A stretch of DNA of 64,000 nucleotides from 54-19 sp038210655 (GTDB lineage Bacteria; Chloroflexota; Chloroflexia; Chloroheliales; Chloroheliaceae), in contig JBBQWM010000028.1 in the NCBI GenBank assembly GCA_038210655.1, positions 1 to 64,000 on the forward strand, read 5' to 3'. Both the position numbers and the translations under genes were made by a program. Of the stretch, positions 16,874-25,835 are shown piece after piece (positions within the stretch are counted from its first letter, which is position 1; each line of letters starts with the position of its first letter). The notes beneath the pieces were generated by a model. It made no database searches and was not told where the DNA came from. It worked only from the letters and a program-made list of their open reading frames with translations.

Positions 16874-18120
16874 GGATCAACGGCCTTTTCTGGCCCCAGG
16901 AAAATACCGGGAGCGGACAGTATACCCGCCAGTTGTGGCAGATGCTTCCCGCTCTCAATCGGACTGAGCCAGCCGACGAGCAGGTCGAATATACTTTGTT
17001 AGGGTTTGAGCCGGAAGTGGCTCTGCCGGACATTCCAGTCGATCAAAAAATATTGGCCCGTGTGCCGAACCCAGTCAGACGAGGGGGCGGTAACGCGGTC
17101 AAACTCTGGTGGGAGCAAGCCGGATTGCCGGGGTTACTTCGGGCCGAGAAAGCGGCGGGTCGGCCTTTTGATGTAGTTCACTGGCCTTATTTTGCCGCCT
17201 CCTTACGCCAACCGCCGCCGCCCTGCGCGACAATTGTCACTATCCACGATCTGATCCCCCTCTTATTGCCCGAATATGCCCCTTCGTTACCACTCAAGGC
17301 TTATTTCAAGCTGGTTAGTCGGGCCGCTCAACAGGCGACGCTGGTCTTGACCGATTCGGAGCATTCTCGTCAGGATATTTTGCGTCTTCTAAAGCTGCCC
17401 GAAGCTAAGGTTGAGACGGTCTATTTGGGAACCGACGAGCGTTATCGCCCCGCGAATTTATCGCCCGACGAGCGTCGCACTCTATTTCAAAAATACGGTC
17501 TGACTGGCTCGGAGCGTACTATTTTTTACATTGGTGGGTTTGACCGCCGTAAGAATATGCCACTTTTGATCGAGGCTTTTGGGCAGGCTTTACCACGCCT
17601 TAAAGAGTTGGAGGGGACGACCGGGGATGGCCCGTGGACGCTGGCGATTGCCGGAAAAGCCCATTCGACCAATTCGACGATGTATCCCAATCTGTACGAG
17701 GTAGCTAACCGCGCTCTAAACGAGCCTGATCGTGAGCGGATTCGCTTTTTGGGTCGGGTGGACGAGGAAGATAAACCGGCCCTCTACCAAACTTCTGAAT
17801 TATTCGTCTTTCCCTCGCGCTATGAGGGCTTTGGGCTTGATCCTTTGGACGCACTGGCCTGTGGTATCCCGACGATCTGCTCGAACGCCAGCAGTTTGCC
17901 CGAATTAATGGGCGCAGCGGCCCGGCTTGTATCACCCGACCGGGTTAGCGATTGGGCCGAGGCTATCGTGGAACTGGCAAGCCGCCCCGATTTGCGAACC
18001 GAGCTTGCGACCGCCGGGCCAACCCAGGCCGCCCGCTTTAGTTGGCAAAAAACCGCAGAACGCACCCTTCAACTCTATCACGCCGCCGAGTGTATAATGA
18101 CACGTGGAAAAAGAAAATAA
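16864..18120 (+). CDS. Glycosyltransferase family 4 protein
   Basis: This is a cytoplasmic GT-B glycosyltransferase that would move a sugar from a nucleotide donor to a lipid or glycan acceptor. The N-terminal domain starts RVGINGLFWPQENTGSGQYTRQL with the glycine loop for the acceptor side. The donor domain has IFYIGGFDRRKNMPLLIEAF near residue 220 and the nucleotide-sugar motif SELFVFPSRYEGFGLDPLDALACGIPTI near residue 310, with the GT4 E-x7-E pair changed to EGFGLDPLD. The GTG start overlaps the preceding small membrane-protein gene. At 418 aa it is of normal length. The donor sugar cannot be told. Confidence 0.92.
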   Translation: MRVGINGLFWPQENTGSGQYTRQLWQMLPALNRTEPADEQVEYTLLGFEPEVALPDIPVDQKILARVPNPVRRGGGNAVKLWWEQAGLPGLLRAEKAAGRPFDVVHWPYFAASLRQPPPPCATIVTIHDLIPLLLPEYAPSLPLKAYFKLVSRAAQQATLVLTDSEHSRQDILRLLKLPEAKVETVYLGTDERYRPANLSPDERRTLFQKYGLTGSERTIFYIGGFDRRKNMPLLIEAFGQALPRLKELEGTTGDGPWTLAIAGKAHSTNSTMYPNLYEVANRALNEPDRERIRFLGRVDEEDKPALYQTSELFVFPSRYEGFGLDPLDALACGIPTICSNASSLPELMGAAARLVSPDRVSDWAEAIVELASRPDLRTELATAGPTQAARFSWQKTAERTLQLYHAAECIMTRGKRK

Positions 18121-18168
18121 TCATTGGGGCAGAGACGGTACAGAATTGGGAAATGAGGTTGAGGAAGC

Positions 18169-18864
18169 ATGCCAGCACCCGTAGTATTTAAGTCACAAAC
18201 AAGTCCAGATAAGGCCGAGCTATGGAAAAAGTTAAATGCTGAATCAGGTGGAAATCCGGACCTTGCTCCGCTGGTCATAAAGGCGGCTTATACAGTAGGT
18301 CATATCTATACTATCTGTGGGAATGTCGATTTATTGGTTGGAAAAGACAAGCCAAATCGAGCCGAGTTATGGCCGGTCGGTTATCTGGCAGCCTGTGGTG
18401 TTTTTGCTTCGGGGCTTGAATTGTTGGGACAGTGTGTGACGGGCAGTTCGCCGACCAACCCTGGCAATTTACTTGCCGGGCTAAAATATCTTATATATTC
18501 GGACATTCACAAAGTATCCAAGTATACTACGGTGGTTACTACCGAATATCACGCTTACTCTATAGTAGAGCTAAACGATTTGCGTAACTACTTGGCCCAT
18601 AATCAAGCTACCGATGAACAACCGGGAGCGTTGGTTGATTATGGTTTGCTTGACAAGCTTTTGCCTCTTTTAGTAGAAGCAGTCGCCCGCTATTGGCAAG
18701 CTCTCAAGGAGGACGAAGAAACAGGTAATAAATTGGCGGTGGCGAATGTAATCCCGCTCTACGGTGCGTCGATCCAAACCGCCTGGAAGCTTTTTGAAAC
18801 TGACGATCAGGGAAATTATCCTTCTGTCGAGTCTTTGTTCAGTAATTTTAATTGGGCTTACTAA
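18169..18864 (+). CDS. Hypothetical protein with HEPN-like Rx4H motif
   Basis: This soluble, mostly helical 231-aa protein has no recognised family. Residues 139-144 read RNYLAH, the Rx4H motif of HEPN-domain RNases and nucleotide-binding proteins, in a helix followed by acidic residues, and the helical layout around it is compatible. No nucleotidyltransferase partner is next to it; instead it lies between two glycosyltransferase genes on the same strand. The ATG at 18169 has a GAGGAAG ribosome binding site. HEPN assignment rests on one motif and is tentative. Confidence 0.6.
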   Translation: MPAPVVFKSQTSPDKAELWKKLNAESGGNPDLAPLVIKAAYTVGHIYTICGNVDLLVGKDKPNRAELWPVGYLAACGVFASGLELLGQCVTGSSPTNPGNLLAGLKYLIYSDIHKVSKYTTVVTTEYHAYSIVELNDLRNYLAHNQATDEQPGALVDYGLLDKLLPLLVEAVARYWQALKEDEETGNKLAVANVIPLYGASIQTAWKLFETDDQGNYPSVESLFSNFNWAY

Positions 18865-18894
18865 GCTCTAATTTTTTTCTGTCTTATTTATTCT

Positions 18895-20010
18895 ATGAAG
18901 ATTCTGATGGTATCAAAAGCGCTGGTAGCCGGGGTGCAGCAGCGCAAATTGGAAGAACTAGCGGCCCTGCCGGGGGTCAGCCAGTTGACGGTGATTGTGC
19001 CGTCTTATTGGGATGAGCCGAGGGTTGGGCGCACCCGGCTTGAAAAAAAATATACTTGCGGTTACGATCTGATTGTGGAACCCTTATGGTTGAATGGGCA
19101 TCATCATACCCATTTTTGGCCCGGTCTGGCCCGCCGGGTGCGGGAGTTACGCCCTGATTTGGTGCATGCCGACGAAGAATCGTTCAATCTAGCGACCTTC
19201 GAGGCGGTCTGGTTGGCGCAGCGTTCTGGGGCCGCGTCGGTTTTTTATAATTGGGCCAATATTTACAAAGATTATCCACCGCCATTTAATCTCTTTGAGA
19301 AATATAATTTTAAGTGGGCGGGCGGAGCGCTGGCGGGTGGGACCGAGGCGAGCGAGATTTTGCGAAAGCGGGGCTATAGTGGGCTAATCGAGCTTTGCCC
19401 TCAGTTTGGGGTTGATCTGGCAGTCACGCGGCATACTGACCCACCCAGCGGTTTTGCTCGTTCTGATAGATTTACAATCGGCTATTTCGGGCGGCTGGTC
19501 GAGGAAAAGGGACTGGATACGCTGGTAGAAGCTTGCGCCCGGCTCAAAGGGGATTGGCGGTTGGTCTTTATGGGGCAAGGAGCGGCCCAGGCTGGTCTGG
19601 AAGCCCAGGTTGCCCGCCTCAAGCTAGGCCCGTGTGTAGAGTTCTATCCAATGGTTCCCAGCACTGCTGTTGCGGCCTATATGAGCGGGTTGGATGTGTT
19701 TGTGTTGCCTTCGGTTACAAAGCCAAACTGGAAAGAGCAGTTCGGGCGGGTGTTAATCGAGGCGATGGCCTGTCAGGTTCCAGTTATCGGCAGCAATAGC
19801 GGCGAGATACCCCATGTCATCGGCGAGGCCGGGCTAATTTTCCCCGAAAAGAACGCCGCAGCCCTGGCGACTCAGCTTCAAAAGCTATCAGACGATACGA
19901 CCCTCCGCTCCGAACTGGCCTTTAAAGGGTTGGCACGGGTCGCTGCCCACTTTACCCAACGGGAGATTGCCCGCAAGCACCTCAAGCTTTACCAAGCGGC
20001 TCTCAAGTAA
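18895..20010 (+). CDS. Glycosyltransferase family 4 protein
   Basis: This is a second GT4-type glycosyltransferase, 371 aa. The N-terminal acceptor domain begins MKILMVSKALVAGVQQRKL. The donor domain starts TIGYFGRLVEEKGLDTLVEA near residue 200 and carries MSGLDVFVLPSVTKPNWKEQFGRVLIEAMACQVPVIGS near residue 265, with the E-x7-E catalytic/donor pair seen as EQFGRVLIE. It shares operon direction with the GT gene at 16864 but is only distantly similar. The ribosome binding site is weak, so translation may depend on coupling or read-through from upstream. A probable role is decoration of a surface glycan. Confidence 0.9.
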   Translation: MKILMVSKALVAGVQQRKLEELAALPGVSQLTVIVPSYWDEPRVGRTRLEKKYTCGYDLIVEPLWLNGHHHTHFWPGLARRVRELRPDLVHADEESFNLATFEAVWLAQRSGAASVFYNWANIYKDYPPPFNLFEKYNFKWAGGALAGGTEASEILRKRGYSGLIELCPQFGVDLAVTRHTDPPSGFARSDRFTIGYFGRLVEEKGLDTLVEACARLKGDWRLVFMGQGAAQAGLEAQVARLKLGPCVEFYPMVPSTAVAAYMSGLDVFVLPSVTKPNWKEQFGRVLIEAMACQVPVIGSNSGEIPHVIGEAGLIFPEKNAAALATQLQKLSDDTTLRSELAFKGLARVAAHFTQREIARKHLKLYQAALK

Positions 20011-20040
20011 TTAAAGCTTGCTATACACCACGAATTAATC

Positions 20041-20142
20041 TGTAGGAGCGGGCTTCTGCCCGCGATTGTCCTATACTACCGGTCTTGCCCGCCGAGATAA
20101 CCTGGCTACGGGCAAAATCGCGGGCAGAAGCCCGCTCCTACA
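20041..20142. repeat. REP-like palindrome, copy 1
   Basis: Perfect 27-base arms (20041-20067 and 20116-20142) begin TGTAGGAGCGGGCTTCTGCC and are separated by 48 bases that contain a smaller inverted repeat (TTGCCCG...CGGGCAA). It sits between two convergent genes. Related copies are at 34649-34724 and 47581-47657. Confidence 0.85.
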
Positions 20143-20197
20143 AATGATTGTGTTCAGCGTAAGACATTGCTCCGCCAATGAAATGTTTGGCTCGGTT

Positions 20198-21052
20198 CTA
20201 GGTTAGTGTAATAACCTGGGCTTCAGCAGGGGCATTCCCCTGGGCAGCGCGGGCCGTAACCGTTATCGCTACTCCGGCTTTGAGGTCTTCCAGAGTCCCG
20301 GCGGCTTGTTTGAGTAAGCTGGTCGTCGGACTGATCGTAGCTGTCACATCCTCGCCCGTAAAGGTTTTGCCGGTAAACTTGTTATCGGCCAGCGTACCGC
20401 CCCGGATGATAACGGGTGCATTGGCTCCACCCCCGCCCAATGGATTACCTCCGGCCCCACCAAATCCGCCCGCCGGAGCGGCTCCTCCGGTTTGCCCGCC
20501 TCTGGCAAACCCGCTAACATCTATCGCAGTCAGGCTGCGGGCAGTGTAAACCCCATCGCTGCCCTTTTCTCCCGTCAGTAGCACGACCCCAGTTCCACCG
20601 GCCAGTTTGCCAAATTCGTCTGCCGCTACTTTTTGGCTTTTGGTTACAGTAGCGTTCCCGGTGGCTATTTTCTGGCTCTTGCCGTCGGTGTCCTTGATTG
20701 TCAGCAATTTTGTAGCCGGGTCATAACTCTCGACAGTGCCAGTAATCGGTCGCGCCCGTTGTGCGTTTTGACCTTGCCCAGCCTGCCCCTGCCCGGCGCG
20801 TGGCGTACCACCCGCTCCTGGCGTACCGGCAGCCGCGCCTGCCTGCGGTGTGGTGGCAAAAGCCGGAGTAAAGGTTGGTAACGGCGTATTCGGTACGACC
20901 GTCCCGGCGGCATTACCGTTAGTACTGGCGGCAACCGAAGCAGTCGGTGTCGCGTATGGATTGGTAGCATTGGCAATCGCCCAGCCAATCGCGGCTCCCG
21001 CCACAATGATTACGATGGCTATCACAGCCTTTACAACACCTCGCACGGTCAT
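20198..21052 (-). CDS. Membrane-anchored Gly/Ala-rich secreted protein (DUF5666-like)
   Basis: The protein has an N-terminal membrane helix (about residues 8-28) and a Thr/Pro/Ala- and Gly/Gln-rich linker to residue ~100. Two short beta-rich modules follow: RPITGTVESYDPATKLLTIKDTDGK near residue 105 and a related one near 235 (FTGEDVTATISPTTSLLKQ). The pattern of GTVxSYDxxTxxLTIKD repeats resembles DUF5666-type extracytoplasmic modules, separated by a glycine-rich stretch. The function is unknown; an envelope role is likely. The ATG at 21052 has a GAGAGGAAA ribosome binding site. It lies 279 bases past the bchZ stop on the same strand, behind the bchZ terminator, so it is its own unit. Confidence 0.7.
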   Translation of the reverse strand: MTVRGVVKAVIAIVIIVAGAAIGWAIANATNPYATPTASVAASTNGNAAGTVVPNTPLPTFTPAFATTPQAGAAAGTPGAGGTPRAGQGQAGQGQNAQRARPITGTVESYDPATKLLTIKDTDGKSQKIATGNATVTKSQKVAADEFGKLAGGTGVVLLTGEKGSDGVYTARSLTAIDVSGFARGGQTGGAAPAGGFGGAGGNPLGGGGANAPVIIRGGTLADNKFTGKTFTGEDVTATISPTTSLLKQAAGTLEDLKAGVAITVTARAAQGNAPAEAQVITLT

Positions 21053-21267
21053 CTTTATTATTTCCTCTCACTAATTTTAGGTCAGAAAGGTTTTATTTCG
21101 CTCTATTTTAGCTCAACCCTGAACTGCATTTTAACATTTAGCAGTTAGAAAAGGCGTAATTTTTCGTAAAGCTTTCTTTACACTGCCTGAGTTTTGCCTT
21201 ACATTTTGGTGCGAAAGACAATTGGAAGTGATTGGCCCTAAGTTTCAAACAAGGTGCGGTGTAAATA

Positions 21268-21308
21268 ACACAAAGAGAAGCGGACGCAAAATCCGCTTCT
21301 CTTTGTGT
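21268..21308 (-). terminator. Terminator of the bchXYZ operon
   Basis: A perfect 17-bp stem (21268-21284 with 21292-21308) with a 7-nt loop starts 24 bases past the bchZ stop and is followed on the minus strand by TTATTTA. It is one of the strongest hairpins in the window. Confidence 0.85.
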
Positions 21309-21331
21309 AACAATCTCTTTTTGCAAAAGTT

Positions 21332-23362
21332 TTACATCATAACCTGGGGCAAGGCTTTCATAACGAACTGAGGCGTGACGACCGGCTGGTCGGCGGCGCG
21401 GGTTTCGGCTACCGCTACCTGGCGCAATTTGTCGCAGGCCGAGATACGGGCGACCCAGGGAACTTTGTCGAGCAACTGGTCAAAAATCATTTTGGCATCG
21501 TCCGACCAGGTGATACCGCCGCTCTCTTGGCCCAGTTTAGCCGAGAATTTCTCGCTGGCCTGACCGGGTTGAGTAGGTACGGCATTGCTACCGTGCTGAT
21601 TTTGGGCCGGAGCGCTACCGATGCCGGGGGTGCGCCGCTCTTTGGGCAATATATCGAACAGCACCTCAAAAATCATATTGGTAATGATCTGCATAAGATA
21701 GACTGCCCCACGATACCCCATATAAGGCGTGCCGACCGAGCGCGTAACAAGCGGCAGTGGCAGGCTGGCCCCTAGAAAGCGCGACGGAATTCCGGCTTCG
21801 GCGATGTAAATATGCTCGTTCATACTGCCCATTACGATGGTCGGGCGTTCGCGGGCCAATCTGTTTCGCAAAAGCCACTGGTTCGTATCGTTCGACTCCT
21901 GGCGATTGACCGTCAGGCAGATCGGCATCCCCAGTTCTTCGCCGAGGAATTGGGTAAGACCCAGCGCGTAACTCTCGTTAGCGATGATTGCCAGCTTGGT
22001 GGTGCTGTAAAAATCTTGGGGAGCGCCTAGCCAGATGTCCCAAATCGGCAAGAGAGTGTCGCGCTTTTCAGCCTTTATAAAAGCTTCGGCTTGTTCGCTA
22101 GTTCCAAGCAAGCGACCCAATTCTTGAATAAATTCGGTCGTTTGGCGCATCCCGATAGGTGCATACAGGAAAGGCTTACCCAGCTTTTCGGCCAGCGACG
22201 AGCCGAACTCGCGGTACATCACGATATTGACGGTGCTTTCTTCGAGCTTGTGCATTTCGGCGTAATTCGCCTCGAAGGGATAGACCGTATGAACCTCACC
22301 ACCTGCGCCCCGGATTAAGCGTTTAAGCTCGTGCAGGTCGGCATAACTGTTAAAGCAACCATAGGTCGGGCCGATGATATTGACCCGCAGAGCCGTATTG
22401 GGGTCGGGTTCAGCCATCTGACCGCGCCGTTTGGCCTCCTCGTAAAGCCAGAGCAACGAAGTATCACGAGCGTGCCACTCGTCCTCCTCGAAGGCATGGC
22501 TGGTGAAATAGATCGCGTCGGGATGCTTGCGGCTAAGGCTCATGACGTGGTCGGCCCCGATCAATTCGCTTTCCTGGCTACTGACGACGATCAGGTGCTT
22601 TTTCTGGCCCTTATCTTTCTCGCGCTGTTTGACCCGCCGCACCGCATCTAGCACCTTGCGCGTCGTGCCGTCCAGCGTAACTTCGATTTCGGTGATGTTC
22701 GAGCTTGCCAGGTTTTCCAGTTCGGGCAACCCATCGGTGTAGTTGATCGTGGCTGTCGCGGGCAGGCTATAGCAACCGACCGGAGCATCCACCACCACTT
22801 CCACATCGCGCATGGAAGTAAAAGCCCACATGGCCCCCCAATAGCCGTTGGAAACCGGTGTATCAAGCGGAATATTGGGGGCATCCTTGCCTTCTTCACC
22901 AAAGGTCGCCTCAGCCATCCGGCGCATTCGATCCCGCGCTGAAGCTTCGCCGTCTACCTTTACACTATCTTTGCGGCGCACGAAAGCGTTTTTGACCGGC
23001 GCTCCCGTACCGATATTACCTTCCGCTTCGTAGCCTAATTCGGCGGCGGCTTTCTTTTTCTCGAAGCCGGGCTTGTTAGTTGTGCGGGCTGCCGCCCAGA
23101 AATCGCCTACGCCGGTCTTGCTGGCTGTAAAGCCGATTTGGGCGGTGCTATCGGTCTCCAAAAGAGGGTCTTTATGTTTGGGGGTTTCTACCCTGGATTT
23201 AGGCGCAAAATCTGCGCCCATCCCAATCTCGTCATCTTCAAGTGGGTTAGCCAGCTTTTTAGTAGCTGTCGCGGTCTTCGGTTTAGAGCGGGGCGACGCA
23301 CCAAAATCGTCGTCCGCCATCGGATCGAAATCGACCGAAAAAGGGTCTTCCTTATTGGGCAT
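21332..23362 (-). CDS. bchZ: Chlorophyllide a reductase subunit Z
   Basis: With BchY this forms the catalytic NifDK-like component that reduces ring B of chlorophyllide a, using electrons from BchX, on the way to bacteriochlorophyllide a. The recognisable domain begins near residue 171 with NGYWGAMWAF, and the cluster-ligand cysteine is at residue 197 (VDAPVGCYSL). The far C-terminus (about 615-670) is the PCP_red domain also found in BchB. Residues 1-170 are extra: a charged, low-complexity stretch (ATATKKLANPLEDDEIG, KKKAAAELGYEAEG) with no known fold, giving 676 aa against roughly 480-500 usual for BchZ. It is third in the bchX-bchY-bchZ operon, behind a repeat-filled spacer. Confidence 0.95.
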   Translation of the reverse strand: MPNKEDPFSVDFDPMADDDFGASPRSKPKTATATKKLANPLEDDEIGMGADFAPKSRVETPKHKDPLLETDSTAQIGFTASKTGVGDFWAAARTTNKPGFEKKKAAAELGYEAEGNIGTGAPVKNAFVRRKDSVKVDGEASARDRMRRMAEATFGEEGKDAPNIPLDTPVSNGYWGAMWAFTSMRDVEVVVDAPVGCYSLPATATINYTDGLPELENLASSNITEIEVTLDGTTRKVLDAVRRVKQREKDKGQKKHLIVVSSQESELIGADHVMSLSRKHPDAIYFTSHAFEEDEWHARDTSLLWLYEEAKRRGQMAEPDPNTALRVNIIGPTYGCFNSYADLHELKRLIRGAGGEVHTVYPFEANYAEMHKLEESTVNIVMYREFGSSLAEKLGKPFLYAPIGMRQTTEFIQELGRLLGTSEQAEAFIKAEKRDTLLPIWDIWLGAPQDFYSTTKLAIIANESYALGLTQFLGEELGMPICLTVNRQESNDTNQWLLRNRLARERPTIVMGSMNEHIYIAEAGIPSRFLGASLPLPLVTRSVGTPYMGYRGAVYLMQIITNMIFEVLFDILPKERRTPGIGSAPAQNQHGSNAVPTQPGQASEKFSAKLGQESGGITWSDDAKMIFDQLLDKVPWVARISACDKLRQVAVAETRAADQPVVTPQFVMKALPQVMM

Positions 23363-23387
23363 GAGTGAGAATGCCTTTCTATGTTGA

Positions 23388-23525
23388 GAAATTAGATATT
23401 AGAAATCAGATATTAGATATTAGGCTTTGGAACTTAGAAATCAGATTTTGGAATAAGGTTAGTAGCTACTTTCTGATTTCTAACTTCTGATTTCTGTTTT
23501 CTAATATCTGTTCTCTAATATCTTT
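23388..23525. repeat. Heptad repeat tract filling the bchY-bchZ spacer
   Basis: From 23391, eleven successive 7-base units run without phase slip (ATTAGAT, ATTAGAA, ATCAGAT, ATTAGAT, ATTAGGC, then degenerate). From about 23468 the complementary set follows (CTTTCTG, ATTTCTA, ACTTCTG, ATTTCTG, TTTTCTA, ATATCTG, TTCTCTA). The two halves are roughly reverse complements, so the spacer RNA could form a long imperfect hairpin between the bchY and bchZ messages. Confidence 0.85.
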
Positions 23526-24902
23526 CTAAAAACCTAACTTGACTGCCTCGCGCACCGGGTCTTCGGCGACGGTTTCGGCAAAGAAATCACGCATCGTAGT
23601 GTAGGTGTTGGCCCGGTTCAAGATCGTCTTCATCTGATCGACCAGTGGGCGCACCCCGGCGGACAGCATAATCGGTCGGGCCGCTACAATGTTGGTATAG
23701 TAAACCGATGGAATGCCGCGCCGCTTGGCAACTGCTTCCAGGTTACTCGAACCGATTACCAGATCAGGCGAAAGATCGGTTAGGGCTTGCAGATCATCTT
23801 CGTGACGTTTGCGGAAGAGCGTTTTGATGCCCCGCTCGGCCAGCCATTCCTGGTCAATCTTGGTGCCGGGGCCGTTACGCACGCTGGTCGAGACAAAGCA
23901 GACTTCGGCTCCAGCCTCCACCATCAAGCGGGCAAACAGCATTTCGCTGCCTTCATAGCCTGCGATCATTATTTTCAGACCATCCAGGCGGTTCGCGTCC
24001 AGTTCATCGGCGACCTTCTGAGCTTCGTCGTCGGCAATTCGCTCCACTTCCGAAGGCGAAAGTCGTAACATTCGGCCCAACCGCTTGATCCAGTCATAGG
24101 TTCCGTAGGCTCCAATTGGGGCGCTATAGAGCGGGCTAACCCCCAGCAGATCGAGTTCCTTGACAGTGCGGTCGTAGAATGGGTGGATCATCGCTGCGAT
24201 TTTGGCTTTGGGTGCTTCGTAAAAGGCTGGTAATTCTTTGTGCGGCAAGTGGGCCACGTGCTTCACGCCCAAACGTTGCATAACCGCGCCAAGTTGGATC
24301 GGGTCGGTCGGGAAAACTTCACCGACCGTCACGACCCCATCTTTGGCGATTTCGGCTTCCTGCCCGGCCTCGACCATATTCTCGCCCAACCGCTTGAGAA
24401 TCTGGCTGATTGCTACATCTTTGGCTTCGGGGTGGGTCGGTACGCCATAAGCCGGCACGCGCATTGGTACGATGTCGGTCATACCGATTCTTTTGGGCAA
24501 AAGCTCAAGATGCAAGCCGCTCGTTTCCGGGGTGCAGAGCGACATTACGGCGATCATCTTGGGCGACTCGTGCTTTACCACGTCCTTGATGATGTCCATC
24601 ACTTTGTCGGTCAAATCGCTCTGGATCAGTTCGCGGGCAGTCAGTGAAGGCGACACAATCGGTTTATTAGCCCCGTAAAAGTGTGAGACGAAGTCTAGCC
24701 CGTAAAGGCAACCGACCGCCCCGACCAGCACCGGAACCATCCCCTCGATCCGCATCGTCACTCGCAAAGAGCCGAAGGCCGGACACATCGTGGCGCTGTG
24801 CATACTGCATTCGCCCTTGCCATCCCCGACGCTAACTTCGCCCCCTTTTGCCACTAGATTAATGCTGCGACCGGCTTTCAAATCTTCCTGTGCCTCAAGC
24901 AT
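23526..24902 (-). CDS. bchY: Chlorophyllide a reductase subunit Y
   Basis: This is the partner of BchZ in the chlorophyllide a reductase catalytic complex, homologous to the NifD/BchN side. The 458-aa protein has cysteines 32, 40 and 65 in the N-terminal region (GECSMHSATMCPAFGSLRV and GAVGCLYGLDF), the positions expected to hold the intersubunit 4Fe-4S cluster. A Rossmann-like region KIMIAGYEGSEMLFARLMVEAG lies near residue 310. The start overlaps the bchX stop by 8 bases, so translation is coupled and equimolar amounts are likely. The 163-base spacer to bchZ contains the heptad tract. Confidence 0.96.
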   Translation of the reverse strand: MLEAQEDLKAGRSINLVAKGGEVSVGDGKGECSMHSATMCPAFGSLRVTMRIEGMVPVLVGAVGCLYGLDFVSHFYGANKPIVSPSLTARELIQSDLTDKVMDIIKDVVKHESPKMIAVMSLCTPETSGLHLELLPKRIGMTDIVPMRVPAYGVPTHPEAKDVAISQILKRLGENMVEAGQEAEIAKDGVVTVGEVFPTDPIQLGAVMQRLGVKHVAHLPHKELPAFYEAPKAKIAAMIHPFYDRTVKELDLLGVSPLYSAPIGAYGTYDWIKRLGRMLRLSPSEVERIADDEAQKVADELDANRLDGLKIMIAGYEGSEMLFARLMVEAGAEVCFVSTSVRNGPGTKIDQEWLAERGIKTLFRKRHEDDLQALTDLSPDLVIGSSNLEAVAKRRGIPSVYYTNIVAARPIMLSAGVRPLVDQMKTILNRANTYTTMRDFFAETVAEDPVREAVKLGF

Positions 24903-25767
24903 ATGCCAATGCCTCCTCCCGGTTCAGCAATTCGTCCAGTTTAGCCGGTCGCAAACGACCGCGCGTCTTTTGTTGGAACATTCGATAAAATTCTTCAAAA
25001 TCGAGCGGACTTGGTACAACCGATTGGGTATGATCGATACTCTCGATCAGGCGATCAACGGCGGCCTGCATTTCGGGAATTTCCATCACCTCGAAAGCAT
25101 CTTTCATTACGACTGCACCGGGGATAAAGGGCATATTCGCCAGGATCGGTAGCCCGACCTGCTCGGCATAAACCTGAGCTACGCCCGTTCCGTCGTCTTT
25201 GTTCAAGATCAAGCCCAGCACTTCGCTGGTGCTACCCTCGTCGCTGTAGTGGGCGACGGCCCGACTGACGTTATTGGCGACATAGAGCGATTGCTGGTCA
25301 TTGCCTGCTACGATCATAATTTCGCGGGCAATCGAGCGGGCGAAGCTCATCCCGAAACCGCCGCAGACCACATCTCCCAAAAAGTCGAGCAGAATAACGT
25401 CAAAATCCCAATCAGCCAGGCCCAATTTCATCAGGGTATCAAAACCCAACACGATCCCTTTGCCGCCGCATCCGCGCCCGGTTTCCGGTCCGCCTAGTTC
25501 AGCTGCATAGACCCCACCGCGCTCGAAGATGACATCCCCGGCGGTCAGGCCGTCGTCGTTGCCGTTTTCGTGGAACTCGCGCCAGACTTCCAAAATAGTC
25601 GGGAGCAATACCCCTTTGAAAAGAGTGGCGGTTGAGTCGTGCTTGGGGTCACACCCGATTTGCAATACCCGCCGCCCTTGTTGCACCATTCGTACACTTA
25701 GACAACTGGTCAGGAAGCTCTTACCAGAGCCACCTTTGCCGTAAACGGCCATTATTCTTTGGGTCAT
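24895..25767 (-). CDS. bchX: Chlorophyllide a reductase iron protein, subunit X
   Basis: This is an ATP-dependent reductase, homologous to nitrogenase iron protein, that feeds electrons to BchYZ. The P-loop GKGGSGKS is at residues 10-17. The two cysteines that bridge the 4Fe-4S cluster in the dimer are Cys100 (GRGCGGKG) and Cys135 (GDVVCGGFG). At 290 aa it lacks the ~40-residue N-terminal extension common in proteobacterial BchX and is the size of BchL/NifH. The cluster-region sequences and the operon with bchY and bchZ favour BchX over BchL. It is the first gene of the operon, and its 594-base upstream region contains an inverted repeat and a minus-strand terminator. Confidence 0.95.
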   Translation of the reverse strand: MTQRIMAVYGKGGSGKSFLTSCLSVRMVQQGRRVLQIGCDPKHDSTATLFKGVLLPTILEVWREFHENGNDDGLTAGDVIFERGGVYAAELGGPETGRGCGGKGIVLGFDTLMKLGLADWDFDVILLDFLGDVVCGGFGMSFARSIAREIMIVAGNDQQSLYVANNVSRAVAHYSDEGSTSEVLGLILNKDDGTGVAQVYAEQVGLPILANMPFIPGAVVMKDAFEVMEIPEMQAAVDRLIESIDHTQSVVPSPLDFEEFYRMFQQKTRGRLRPAKLDELLNREEALAYA

Positions 25768-25835
25768 AGTGACTTGAACCCTTTCTATCTATATCCTTTG
25801 AGATTGGATTGAGCTAAACACCTCAATCGCCTTTT

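Noticed and set aside
21138..21326. 62-aa minus-strand open frame past the end of bchZ
   Set aside because: It overlaps the bchZ terminator hairpin, has no clear ribosome binding site and an unlikely composition; it is a by-product of the terminator sequence.
23388..23525. CRISPR array
   Set aside because: The units are only 7 bases, contiguous and degenerate, with no spacers; no cas gene is present.
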